NCBI RefSeq assembly: GCF_031877795.1
Contig: NC_133935.1
Location: 79,749,248-79,813,247 of the forward strand
Length of the DNA stretch: 64,000 nt
Source: Strix aluco
Lineage: Eukaryota; Chordata; Aves; Strigiformes; Strigidae
Direction: 5' to 3'
Below are positions 24,794 through 37,900 of this stretch, piece after piece (positions within the stretch are counted from its first letter, which is position 1; each line of letters begins with the position of its first letter). The notes under the pieces were generated by a model. The model was not told where the DNA came from. It did no database searches and worked only from the letters and a program-made list of their open reading frames with translations. Both the position numbers and the translations under genes were made by a program.

Positions 24794-27700
24794 ATGTGAG
24801 CTGTAGTTTCTTTTTTCCTCAAAGCCTCTGTGAAATCTGCAGTATCGTGAAACAGATGAAAGAAATTTCAGACTAAGGGACAAAAAAGGTATTTCTCACT
24901 TAACTCTGAATATAGTATGTTCATTCTGAGTGTGCAGGTATTTTAAAAATTAGGTCCTTCACAAGAAAATTTCCTCACATAGTGATGGCCTTAGCAGTGA
25001 AAATAAAAGGTTTGTCACAGACATCTAGATCCTATCAGCCTAGTAACAAGAATATCCTCTATTGATTCAAGTAACCATTTCAGTGACACCAGACTCTATC
25101 TGCAGAATCAATATTTAGAACATGATGGATGGGTACGAAACTAAGAAAACACACCAATCAGCCCTGCATCCGAAGGCCTTCTCTAATGGAAAAAATAACT
25201 AAGTGATGTAAATAGAAAGGGCAAACCAAGTGACAACCTGAAAGACCACCCATCTGGACTAGGCAGCTTGTTTCAGGGTTATCTGACTGCTTCCTTTGTG
25301 TCGGTTCACACAGTGACTATTGCTCTAAGTTTTGTTGACAGTGACCACAGATTAATTAGATCAGTGCCTTTTTCAAATGTAAACATTTTCAAGTTAGAAT
25401 AGTTCTCAGTGAGTTTGCTAGAAAAAAACATATGCTCATAAACTGCTTAACTGTTGCTTTTCTACAACCCAACCTTCCTTTGGAGTTTCCAGCAGCAGAA
25501 TATGCATGACAGTTTCAGAAGCTGTGCAATTGCAGCTATATTGTACTATATCTCTATAGCACACTTTTAGAAAATGACTTTTAAAACAGTTTTACAGATT
25601 TTGCTGAGAATTGCAAAAGATGTCCAATGTCAATTCAAAAAAGAAAACTAAACATGTTATGTGCAGCCACTGTAGAAGAGGAACATTACAATATAAGCAA
25701 ATATAAGCACACTAAAATATTTAATTGAACATAAAAAAATTTACTAACACTCTTTATGGTATATTGGGCTTTGAAATAGAATGATAAGAGGACTTGGATC
25801 ATTTCTTTTTATTGTAAGCCATCAAAAAATCAACCATATGAGTGAGACCCTTCTTCACAAGAAATAGTATTATGCTCCACTAATAACCCTCATGATTTCA
25901 ATGGCCTACTTTTTCAAGAAAAAAATAATCAGCATGTGTAACAAGCCCTAAATAATGCAAAGAGCTCTTGCATCTCTTGCTTTTAGATATTTGTTCTCTT
26001 CCTTAATTTCAAGTGCTGGTTGCTAATGAACACCTGAGCTTTCTATTGCAGATCCATCTGTTTCCAGCTAAATGCCTTGTTCCTCTGTTGAAACTGTTGA
26101 ATTATTACCTTTACTTCCCTCCTCTGGAGTCCAAGCAAAGTGTTAGGGGAAAGTGATTGAAAGCTCCAACAACCTATTTAATTATTGAAAAGCACAATAA
26201 TAAGGGGCTTGGGGCAGATAACTGCCTTTCTTTTTTCAGTTTTGGGAAACTCTTTCGTAGTTTTACAGGCTTCCAGACTGTACTGTTACTGAGTATAGAA
26301 TGATGACCAATAAATTGTTTTAGTGATCACTGGTTGAGAGCTAAGCTATACAATTATTCCTGCTTCTCCTGAGACAAGCACACAAGGGAAGGATCAGCAA
26401 TACACTAAGAGCCAAAGTAACGCCCTTCTTCTTTTGAGAATGATATCCATCTCCGACAGCAAATATAAAAGCAGTTGAAACAAGATTTCATGGGCCTCAA
26501 TTCCCACAGCTTTTTCTGGGCATCAGATTTGATCACCATTGTAAAACATTCTATGTGAGTAGCTTGGACATTGTAAAAAAATAAAAAAGAAAGAAAAAAA
26601 GAAAAAAAAATCCCAAACTCTTTAGTTCTGTGTAATTTAGAAAGTAGAATGAATCAGTTTTGTGGAAGACATTTTGATGTGAACCAGACAGCTTTTAAAT
26701 CAGTTTCCACTAAGTAAAGAAAGGATCCTATTCCTTTTTGTTGAACTATTGTACAATTCTTTTACCCTGATCTACCTATAGTGACTCCATTTTTTCGACT
26801 AGTGGAAAAGAATGGTGGCTGTTATTTGAACCTGGTTTAAAATCCTAAATCTTCATAGAGTAACAGGAAAAAGATAGCTGTTATATTATAAATTAGTTTC
26901 TGGGAATATGACACTGAAACAAGTAAAATACCATGTAAAATAGTTTTCATATCTAATATTTCTGTTTGTTTTTTTCCCTTAATAGGAATGATGCTCTCCC
27001 ACAGCAACGTTGGAGGGGGAAAACATTAGAGATTCTTCATTAATCTTTGAATTGTTTTTTCTTTTCAGAATACATAACACTGAACTTTAAGCCTACAGAG
27101 TCTATATGTGCTTTTATTATTGGGCCAAACACACAGATCATTTTTTATTATTACCAACATGTATGCATAATGGATGGCTACCAGATAGTCAAAACTCTTG
27201 TTTTTCTCACGTCACTGACAGATTTTGCATAAAAATTCTACTAGGTTAACCTCATCACATTAAAAAAAATATTTCAGGTTATAAATCATCACGAGCCATA
27301 GGCATCTCAGAAAACATTCTTACATGTATTGAATCAAAACAGTATGGAGATGTATCTAAGGCTCACACGTAACTCTGAGAATATTCCCTGGTGCTGAACT
27401 GAATGTATTTAATATGTCTGAAAAAGGTGAATGTTTTGCAAAAGAAGGGGGAGGGAATAGAGGCTTTCATATGACAGGCATAGGCAATTATATAAAGATT
27501 TACTTTAATTTACTGCTGAACAAAAAACTTATAGGTGCTCCAGGCATATAGGCTCAGCTTGAACAGCTCGGCTAGGTTTAATACTTTGCTGAGTCATATG
27601 TAGGGGTTTCTATCATCGTGATACCAACCATCATCCTCCAATAACTACATATTTTTTTACATAAAAGTCATCTTTCAGCTTGGATAAGATTTGGAATTAC

Positions 27701-29391
27701 TGCAACAGTAAAAACGAAGTTAAAGATAAAAACTTTCTAGTCCTTAAATTAGTACTATTTCCACTTCACATCCACTCAAGCATCAGAGATTTCTCTCTAA
27801 AGCCATCAGTGTTATTCTCTTCTGTTGACCCATAAGTAGCTGAAATTTGGGCTTACTCCAGTATGTGATTTAGGGGTTACCCTCTCACTCACAGAACTAG
27901 CATGTGGTCTTTTTTTCCTGCAGAACTCCCTTAGCAACCCACACTTCTCTTTTTGCCAGGCTTTCTCTTGTGGATTGTGAGGATTTGAAAACATATGACG
28001 TCCAAAAGCTTGGAGGTCAGAGCTGGCGAACTGTAGCTTATTGTTGGGAATTATTTTTTTCTGGAACTCCAGGAGAGGAGTTTGCCTTTTAAATTCCACA
28101 AGTTCTGCTGAATTTTGTAGGAAGAAGTGCAATTTCTCTATATTTGGAAAAATATAAACAATTCTTTTTCTCTTCATGCAAGCCAAGTGTTATTATCTCA
28201 CAAGGTCTTTTGGGAAATGTTTTGAGATAAAAGGAATATTTTGCTTCTTTCATCATTTTGTAAGGTACTATTATTATATTTTTCCACTAGACAATTTAAA
28301 TTCTGTCCTTAGCTAAAATAATTAATATTCAGGCTACCTCTAGACACCTTACAGGACTTTGAGTGTCCCACACGTATTCTTGCTAAGATATCATCCTTCA
28401 AGTGCAGTGAACCAACACTGTAGTTGCCATAGAAGAACTGACTGGCTAGGATATCCCTAATGCTTGGCAGAGTCTGATTTTACACACTTGACTGCATACC
28501 TAAATCTACACGAGAATGTATTTTCATATGCCCTATTTTATTAGATACCCATGTGTTTCCAAGTTCTCCTGAAACTTCAGAGAAAGAGTGATAGAAAGCT
28601 TCCTTGAGAAGTGACCAGCAGTCATCAGGATAACAGTAGCCAAGGTGACCTATCTGCAGAAGCTTAACTTTTATTAAAAAAACAACTTCTGAAACAAAAG
28701 TCTGTGTTTATACTCCATTGGCCAATCAACTTTTTAGAGTGTACTGAAGGTTTTATTGGCCCATTCCCCTGCCTAGACACAAGGTAGGGGAGAAAAACTG
28801 GTGTACTCTGACTGGTATGTAGCTGGGTTGCAGCTGGGCACACAGCTAGGTGTAGGAACTGGGAACTGCTCCATCATCTGATGATATTAGGCAGAACATA
28901 ATCATGTCTGTTCTGCATCTTTACTGCTTAAGGAAATACAAGAATGGTTTTAAGGTTGTTACTGTTTTGAGATTATCAAGACCAAAAATTCTCTGTGAAT
29001 TTACCACAGTCCTGTATAATGACAAAATATTTTTTCTCTAGTTGTGTGTATCTGGCGTCTTAGTAGCTGAAATTCAGTGAAACAATATGCTATATACATC
29101 CATGCATCTCTAAATAGCTGAAGTCCCCATGCGAGAACCATAGCACCCAGCATCTGCAAAAGTGATCATACTTAGAAATGTTATAAAACATAATGCAAGT
29201 GATATGGTCAAGAGGTTATTTAAGCCTTCCTTGCTATTCAGGGTTCTATTATTGTCTTTTGTAGGCAGTTCATAATAAGAAAGCCTGGTTTTCTGAAACC
29301 CATTAAATACTAACTTTTTTGCCTGTTTTATGAATACTATGACATAAAAAAGAATAAAAGCTTCCTCCAAATATAACTAAAATCATTCAGG
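24794..29391. other. Unassigned AT-rich intergenic DNA
   Basis: No exon or element recognised apart from an A-rich run at 26575-26610. A 124-codon minus-strand frame (27812-28186) has no motif I know and is about what chance gives. Confidence 0.6.
26575..26610 (+). repeat. A-rich purine run
   Basis: A run made almost wholly of A with isolated G and T, a simple low-complexity stretch. No element is recognised beside it. Confidence 0.8.
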
Positions 29392-29440
29392 TTAAATCCT
29401 GGCATAACTGAAGTCAGTAGCAAGATTCCTGCTGACTTCT
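29392..29440 (+). repeat. Imperfect-palindrome repeat, degraded copy
   Basis: TTAAATCCTGGCATAACTG followed by AAGTCAGTAGC...GCTGACTTC. The inner arms GAAGTCAG and CTGACTTC are inverted copies. It follows a pattern I recall from birds and reptiles in which AAATCCTGG and GAAGTCAATGG are mirrored by CCATTGACTTC and CCAGGATTT. A SINE-like fragment begins 30 bases downstream. Confidence 0.5.
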
Positions 29441-29467
29441 GTGTTCATAGATCATTTACAGTCTTCA

Positions 29468-29590
29468 TTTTCAAACATTTCTCAATCTTCAATGTATTTA
29501 ACCTTACAGTCTCCTGGTGAGGCAATGAACAGCTGTAATTTTACAGATAGCAAAGCAACTCATGAAAGCTAGTGTTAATTTAACTGATTC
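29468..29590 (+). repeat. Ancient SINE-like fragment
   Basis: CTCAATCTTCAATGTATTTA then CCTTACAGTCTCCTGGTGAG and AATTTTACAGATAGCAAAGC. This follows an old amniote repeat in which CACAATC...AATGTATTTATCCTCACAACACC...GTGAGG is followed by ATTTTACAGATGGGGAAACTG. Diverged but collinear over about 110 bases. Confidence 0.5.
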
Positions 29591-29688
29591 CACCTATTGA
29601 AAATTAGGCATTTATTCTAAATTGATCATTTATGCTTCTCTAGTCAACAGAAATAGATTTTTCCTTCTAGGGGAAATCTTAAATAAAT

Positions 29689-29755
29689 AAAAAAAAAAAA
29701 AAAAAAAAAGAGAAAGGAAAAAAAACCAAAACAAACACAACCAAAACCCCACAAA
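29689..29755 (+). repeat. Poly(A) tract grading into A/C-rich sequence
   Basis: A 21-base A run (29689-29709) preceded by AAATAAATAA and followed by CCAAAACAAACACAACC-type sequence that lacks T until about 29765. Compositionally like the larger A/C tract at 56.9 kb. Confidence 0.85.
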
Positions 29756-32700
29756 CAGAAAGAATGTCTACTTTAAGTAGGAAGAATCTCCCAAAGGAAG
29801 TGCCTCTGGCATAGCACAACTATCTTGGGATGAGGTCACTCTCTTCCTGGAGTTGCCTATTTATCCCCACTGATAATGGGGAGAATTCTAGATGACATGT
29901 TTTCAGAAATTAAAGTGAGTTAAAATCTGAATCTGCAAAGGAATTTAGGGATCAATACATGTACTGGTAGAACACTTTGGTTCACTACATTTACCAGCAC
30001 AATGCTTATCTTCTAAGTGTTTGCCCACAGTGCAGTCTGTGGGCAGACTTTTGGTTAGATATTTGAGTTCCGTGTATGGTAGAGTGCAGAGGACCTCTAG
30101 GCAGAGCGCAGAAGCCACCTGAGATCACCAACCAAAACAGACAGTGAGAGATATTTAGAAAAAGAGCACTGGATCCCTATTCCTTCTAAGGAGGCTTGAA
30201 TTCTAAGTTCATGATAAAGTTCATGATAATGTTCAGTTAGACCTCATAGTTTGGATTTGTCTCCTGCTTCTGGACAAGCAAGTTGTCCGTTTCTAAAAGC
30301 ACCATGTAACCCCTTCTATACATTATCTCCCTATCCAGAGAACTTCAGGGAGGAGTCAGAAAACCTGGGTTCAAAGCTCACCTTCTTATAAAAAGGATTA
30401 ATTTCAAATCCACACCTCTTGTTCCCCCCAGGGGAGAACTATATGTGAGCTGTTTCAGGTGAAAACGTTTACTTTGTTCCACTTCTTAGAAAAGACTCAT
30501 GATTCAGTGAACAAGAATGATTAGGACAGGCATTGGGTAAAGTGGAGACCTGGACTTTGGTTCCTGCTCCCTGACTTATAAGTAGTTCAGATCCAGAGGC
30601 AGACATCAGAAACTGAGTTTCCCTGTCTCAGACCCCAGCTTGCTAAATATTCTCTCCAACACTGTTCCACATTTAAGGTACCATTAAAGTTTCTGGGGTG
30701 GACTACAGTTCTCAGAGACACAAAATAAAGAACTATATACCTTATAAAACACCCAGAAATATAGAAAATGTCATTTACTTCCTTATAAAGTGTTTTCACT
30801 GGGAAATCGTTTGCTGAATCTCTCTCCTCTGCCCATAAAAACTTCCAACAGTGTAAACACTTACAATTTTAATGCTTTAACATAGACAACAGAACTGTTT
30901 TTTCCTGAATTACATGTGCTTGCTAACCAGTGGCTGCAGGCGGATGTGTTCACCCCATCAACAAATAAGTGAAGATTGGCTCCAAGGTTTATTTTCCAAA
31001 GTGATTGATAACCACAAATACCTGTATTTAAACCAATAGACATCCTAAGAATTATGTGAAGTAATGAAGAGGCAACAAATCTTACCCTTGTTGCTGAACT
31101 CCTTGACAATTTAATTGTTTGACTGTGTGATGTTTTAATCACAAGACTAGGGTGAACCTGGTCAGACAAAGAAGAAGGTAACCTTATGTCAATTTTTTTC
31201 ATCTAGGAAGGATATACACCAAAATTATGGGTTTCTTTTCACACGTGTAAATATGGTATCTTCTTAGTATTACATTTAACTTGACAAATAAGAAAGGAAA
31301 ATCTAAACAATCACACATAACATGTAGTCTTCAGTAAAAGTCTACAGTGGCCAGGTACAATTCATGGCTGTGAACTCAGAGACATTTGTCAGTGGGGGTA
31401 TGTAGCATTTCGACTATTCATACAAATTCTAGGGTGAGTGTCCTATTACTCATGTCACATCTTTTAATACGGTATAAATTATATTTCTATCTTCTCTTTT
31501 TCTGCCTATCATGCATAAACGTTAGATATAAAGAAGATAATGTAAAATTTATTTCTTTAAATAATATGAAAATATGAGCAGTAAACAGACTTTGTTGTAT
31601 TTCTGTTATTTAATAGCAGGAAAAGAGTAACAGATAAAGAATCTCATTAACATAAATGTATCTACCTTTTGTGTACAGGTAAGTTACGGAGTAGTACAGA
31701 AACAGCATTAGGAATGCAAGGCCTATCCAATTTAATAATTGAAAAGCCTATGTGTTATTATGATCCATAATTATCAATGCAATCAGAGCTTTAGATTAAA
31801 AAAAAAAAAATATTTTTAAGGCAAATACATGAACACCATAATACAAAGACCAGACAGTAGGATACAGTACAAATACTAAGGATATTTGTCACTGGAATAA
31901 TTTTTCTAGGATTGTGGCAAAGTCACCAGAACTTTAAATATAAGGTATGATGAGCAAAATATGTGCTTGGGTTGGACATGGTGAGCTTTGCAAGGGAATT
32001 AGTAGGTAAAATGATGTAGTTTCTGCCACATCAGGGATAGCACTACATGATTATAACTCCTCTTTCAGATCTAGGAGCCACTGGACATCCATCTTTGCTT
32101 GACTTCTCTGAGATGATGATGTTACATTCACTGTTTGGTATAAATAAGGTAGATATTTTCTATGCTTTTTTTTAAAAAAAAATTATTTGGGTTTTTTTCT
32201 ATTTGGATATCTTAATATGAAGAACTGGGCAGGGATTTTACCAAAGTCATTGCCGCACAAACCTGTAATAGATACTAGAGTAAGAATTAAAAATCCATTG
32301 CCTGTCACTATTGATTTGGTTTAGAATTAAATTAATCATCCTTTGTATAATTCATTAAAGTACATTAGAATATTAAGTTAATTTAATGCTTTCCCTTCCT
32401 GATTAGGATATTTTGTCAATCTCTCCTTCATTCAGGTTTACAGTGTCAGGTATTCCAATCACTGACATTTAAACATGACTAATTTCAACTTAGAGGTGTA
32501 ATCAGGGATTTTTTTTACAAGCAATCACCCCAGTAGATTAAAGATGCTGACTGTCTTTTGGGAAATCATTTTTGTCTCCAGCATTTTCTGGGAAACAATC
32601 TGATTTGAGGGTAAGCAGTATTTTGAATAAGACCCAGTAGTCTTGGCCTCTGGTATTTAACTGGAGTGTTATAAAAACAGGTGCTAATGTCAAGCACATT

Positions 32701-32910
32701 ATGTACTCACTCCCCAGCAGTTGTTAAGGTGATAGATAGTGTGGTGGAAAGCACCTCATGGCAGATGAAATTTCCTGAAACGTCCTTGTACTCCACACCA
32801 GCTGCATAAAAGTGGGGTCAACAGCCATGCCCTGTGGGCTGAGATGAGCGATTCAGTTATGAAATTTCTTAGCTACAAAGCTTGGAGGCCAAAGCAGGAA
32901 TGTGAGGGAG
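29756..32910. other. Unassigned intergenic DNA
   Basis: Nothing firm. Segments near 30354-30380 and 30540-30590 (ACCTGGGTTCAAAGC, GGAGACCTGGACTTTGG) faintly recall MIR-like SINE heads but are too short to call. Confidence 0.55.
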
Positions 32911-32985
32911 CGGGTGAAATCCTGGCCCTGGTGGAATCCAGGGGAATGCTGCTAATAGCTTTAGGAAAGACCAGGATTTCATTCA
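32911..32985. repeat. Imperfect-palindrome repeat with perfect 11-bp ends
   Basis: TGAAATCCTGG at 32915-32925 is the exact reverse complement of CCAGGATTTCA at 32971-32981, 45 bases apart. Inner sequence is degraded (CCCTGGTGGAATCCAGGGG). It fits the same palindromic family as the copies at 29.4 and 42.9 kb, here with the outer arms best preserved. Possibly a MITE-like or foldback element; class not known to me. Confidence 0.6.
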
Positions 32986-34934
32986 GTGTGTTTTAGTAAT
33001 TAAAGTCAGGTAAGGGATTCCCAAAAAGACAGGAGTTAAATGAACTGTTTTGTTGGTTACAGGGCAGTAGCATTTCCACTGAGAACCATTCAAAATCTCA
33101 CTGCTGGAAAACTTATGTTTGCCTTTCTTCAAAAGTTTGTATCTTCTAAACCAACAAATAACATCTATTAAAAATCATCCTTATTTCACCCACAAGACAA
33201 TAACGACTTCAAAATTTCTGCATGATCCAATTTTACATTGGGCTTTCTGCACAGTGTAAGGGCAGAAGGAGCCATGCTGAGAGCAGGAAACACACAGCAG
33301 CTTATGAGCGAAATTGCTGGAACATTTACATGGAGCAAACAAGCACTAGGATTGCATGGTTGGTGCCAGGCTGCCTCTTGTTCCAGATGAAGGGTGATAT
33401 GAGGTCACTTCTCTGTCTCCAAGGTATTATCCATGGTGCAGACTGCACTGCAAGCAAGAAGCACCGATCTCTGCTCTCAGCCACTGACTTCTCAAGGATA
33501 TGCAGAGGTGGTGATATCAGAGTCCATCCTTCTTGTGCTTCAAACATGAACACAGTCTTGTCTCACCAGTTACACCAGTATAAACCATGGTTGGAGCACA
33601 GAGCTTGCATTTTTGTGAAACACAATCTGCACTGGTTGAGCTTGTTCAATAGTGCAGCTTTTCTGCCCCTACTCTCCAGCCTTTGATCAATACTTGTGTC
33701 TAAAAAAAGGAATATGGAGAGAAGCGTTCCTCATGTTCATAACATTAATTCAATTTATCATATATGAGAAGACACATAATGCTATTTCAGGGGACACCTA
33801 TGCTAAGCAAACAAGTAAATGAAAGGACAGCAGACAGGTTCTTTCCAATGCATGGCTGCCAAGGAGCTATTTGGTATAACTGTCTGCTAGCAAGAATATT
33901 CATTCAACATCTGACCAATGGCTGGATTTTTTGAAGTATCTGAGGAAGGATAGGTGGGACAGAGGTATTCAAAGCTAGACGATATTGCTTTACAGGACTG
34001 GGTGATTGCTAGAATATTCAGGACACCAAAGATATCTCCCCTGACCTTTAAATAAGGTAACTCATTTGAACTTTTACAGAGTTTATTTTTACTGAGAGGA
34101 AAGGTACAGTATAGTACCACTCCATGAAAGAACAGAGATTCAAGGTTAGTGTTCACAACCCTGCCCCTGTGGCTTGCACACATGTATCGTGAGAAGTTCT
34201 TCCATTACATGATCACATAACAAATTCACACCCCTATTCCCTTTAAATAATATTGCAACTGTTTAAACCTGAGAGTTTCTCACTATTCAGCCAAGCCCAA
34301 TGCCAGCTGACCACAAGTGTGTACCATATGAGCAGCTGAGGCCATTGCTGTTCCGCTGCCTGTACCACCAGGATACACTCCCCATTGCCAGGTAGCACGT
34401 GTCCTGCTTATGCACTTAGATGCCTTGTTTTTAAGATGTTTAGACAGGTGGTGTTGTTATGGCTTGTGAAGCACATGTGCATCTATGACTAACAGATCAT
34501 AAAATGGAGAGGTTAATAAATGGAGGTGTCATACTTGCAATATCAATGGTGAAGTAGGCTCAACAGGAGTCCAAAGTGTAACCATTGTTTAAAGGATGTT
34601 ATGTGATTTGTGAGGCTTATTAAAAAGTAAGAACTATGTCTCAGTCTTTCTCTGTATTTCTATCTCATCTTTCCTATTGTCTTTTCCCGCACTACCCATG
34701 TATTTACAACAAAATTTTGTAAATATTGTGGTCAGTTCTAATATATATTTTCCATAGGTTTTTAAAACATAAAGCAGCTTAGTTTGAATATTTACTTCTG
34801 AATAATCTAGTAGGAAGCCTGAATGGCCATTGTAATGTTTTTGGCACACTGTCTCTCTCTTTTTCTTCCTTTTCCTTCTTTTTTCTTTATTTCAGAAATT
34901 AAGACCAAGCAGCACATACTGAACCCTCATTCAG

Positions 34935-34967
34935 AATAAATAAATAAATGAATAAATAAATAAATAG
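34935..34967 (+). repeat. (AAAT)n tetranucleotide run
   Basis: Seven or so AATA units with one AATG interruption. It follows a 45-base pyrimidine-rich stretch (34850-34903) that ends in TTTCAG. The combination resembles a splice acceptor plus several AATAAA hexamers, but nothing else supports an exon. Confidence 0.85.
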
Positions 34968-37900
34968 GTAAAATCAAACTATTTGATAACCTGAAATGGC
35001 TTGGGAAAATAAATGAGTTAAAATGCCACTTCATTACACTAAACCTGAGTTTCAGAAGTCCTTTCCTGAAGTTCATTTAAGGTCCATCAGTCTTTAATAG
35101 AGAGTTAACAACAATAATAGTAGGAGTAGCAATTAATAACAGTAGCAAATTAGAAAGGAAGAAAAATGTGATCATATTGTGGGACCAATGGAAACTGTGT
35201 ACTATTTGATGAAGTAGATTAAGGGTCACACATTTTCAAGTGGTGTAAACTCACCTGATTTCATGGATTTTAGCTCCAACATTTTATCAGCTCTGCTTTT
35301 GTCTTTGATTCACAACTGGACCTACAGTTAATTTCATCATAATTTTTCTCTGCCTCTGTTCCCTGTTTATTTCCAGCTGCTGAAACACATCTAGTTCGGA
35401 GAGAAGCTGTATATACTTAAAGCTTTACAGTGCACAGAGAATTTTGGAAAAACAAATGGCTACAACAGTGTTTTATAATTTTTATAAGAGTTACCACCTC
35501 ATGTTAAGCATCAAATGTCTTCTCCAGAAATGATTGAGCTTTCTGGGATATTTTTTTGTTTTATTTTAATAAACCTACTCTATCATAGAGTACAGACATA
35601 TCATATAAAGGTATATTACAGGCAGAAAATTTTTATAAATATTTAAGTTGCAACTTTGAGCACCCAGTCTCAAACTGCATAGGCTAGTAAGAGATTAAAG
35701 GATTGAGACAACAAAGAGAGTAGATCTGATCTCCCTTTAGCTTTTTAATTTAAAGCTCCCACCTTGCAAGTTTAGAATCACAGGGTAACAAGAGACTCAA
35801 CTGAATTCATTTAAAATGCATACTTAAATGTCTAACTCTGAGACTCAAACCAAGAACTTCCTTTTAGTAGAGTCAGCAGATACAGCAATAAACTATACTC
35901 AGCTGGAAGTCAGTGTTTGAAGGTCTTATGGAACCATTAATCCACATCTACTAATTCACCAGACTGAAGAATGTAATTCAGTAACTTTCCAACTGACTCA
36001 GCAGTCCCCAGAAACTTGGGAGCTATTTGACAGTCATCCTTCAGGAACAAAAGAAAAGAAAGAAGAAAAGAAAAAAATGGTAAAAATACGAAGGCTTTTA
36101 AATACAACATCTGATTTCAAAGCTGGCCACAATGTCTAGGCTCTCTGCATTTCTCTCCCAGATTGTATTTAATTTAATAGAGCTGACAAGGTTGGAGTAT
36201 CAAGTGTACATTGCACAAAATTTAGTATCTAATTACAGAAAGTTACTGAAAGCCAGAGCAAAGATGACACCAGTTGACAGTCATTCCAGCTCCTTGGCTT
36301 TGACACAACATTTTTCATCGTTCAAGTACTAAATATCAATCCAGAAAATCTGATGCTTCCCCTTTGGACTGTGTAGTAAATGAGTCTTGTCCTCCAACAC
36401 ATGTGCTTATGCAGTGTTGTGCAATTAACTTATGTGAGTAATGGAGTGTAAAAGAGTATCTCAGACATAAATCAAACATGTGCCCTCTGGATCATGTGAG
36501 ATTTTGCCCAGACTTGAATGATCAGGAACACCTTTTGGCGAGCAATCTGCATTTTCAAGATAAGACCAACTGCAAATGGCTTCACTGTGTGCCATGGAGA
36601 CTATCGTCTAACTTCACGTGGGAATACTCTAGCATGTAACACATCATCTGTAACTTATTCCCCATCAAGAAAATGCATGGCAATTTCAAAAGTCTTGTTC
36701 TAAATTACTGTTAGAATGCAAAGATAAACTCTGAGCCAGTGACATACAGAGACGTTCAGACCATGTTTTTCAATTTTGACACTTTTCTAGTAGGAAAGGA
36801 CATGAGAGATTATGGCCAAACCTGCTTGTTTTGTTTTCAGCAGAAGTTGTGTTAGCCCTGTGCTGATTGCTCCTGAAAATCTTGCCTCATTTAACATGTA
36901 CCTTTGTGGAACTTTGTGCTGTAAGGGCAAAGTTCTCCCATATGTGTAATTCCTTTTCATTGCAGGGACCACATACACCTTTTAGATGTTGATTAAAGCC
37001 TAGTTGTGGGGCTTGAGGGCAAATTTCTCATCTTTTTATACTTTTCTCATTCCTAGTGATGTCATGGGGGGTTCTACTGGGATGAAGCAAATGGATTACA
37101 CCATACAGAATAGAAGTCTTGAAAATAGCTAAATTTTCACATGCCACTTGAAGAACAATAGTCCTGAAAAAATTCCTCTGCAATTATCTGAAAGGCTTTA
37201 TGTTTTGTCATAGTTTCATTTTCAGTGGAATTTTAACTAACATTTCAACTCAGATAAATGCAGAATACTTGTTTCAAATCACACTGGATTTCAGCAACAT
37301 TGCTACTTTATGAAACAGCTAGGCAAGGAGAGTCAAGTCCTGCTTATGTTACTGCAAGTGACTATTCAGATTTATTATTAATTAGTCAAGTTTCAAGTGA
37401 TCTGTATTTTAATAAGAACATCCATGATGATAGCAATATAAATTTACATTTTTTCCCCATAGTTTGACAGTCCAAGATTGTAATGATCAGTCACAGAGGA
37501 GCTAGGCATTATTTTTTCCAAAGGAGCAGGTTTTCAGTAAAAACATTGACTAGATGAGCTTGAAAATTTCAGAGGAGCATAACATTTTTATCAACAATTT
37601 TTTTTTTGCAGAAATCATCAGAATATTTGCTTTATCTTCATAAATAACATTTAAAGTACAATCTACCTTAAAACATTTTAATAAGGCCAAAGCAGAAATA
37701 TTTCAGAATATTTTGTTTGACATAAAGTTTCAAAGTGTTTGATATTTCATAATAAGTCAGAAGGAAAACAAATGTCAAAATGTCAGAATTTCCCATGGGT
37801 TGGAAAACCATATGAGAGCCCAAATTTAGGACAAGTAATACAGTAAATTATAACAATGAAAACTGATGTACGGTTTGGGAATACACTCTTCTAGATAAAC

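Noticed and set aside
27812-28186. Minus-strand 124-codon frame as a gene
   Set aside because: No recognisable domain, no promoter or splice context, and the length is within chance.
32915-32981. miRNA precursor
   Set aside because: Only 11 paired bases at the ends with a long unpaired interior, and sister copies elsewhere point to a repeat.
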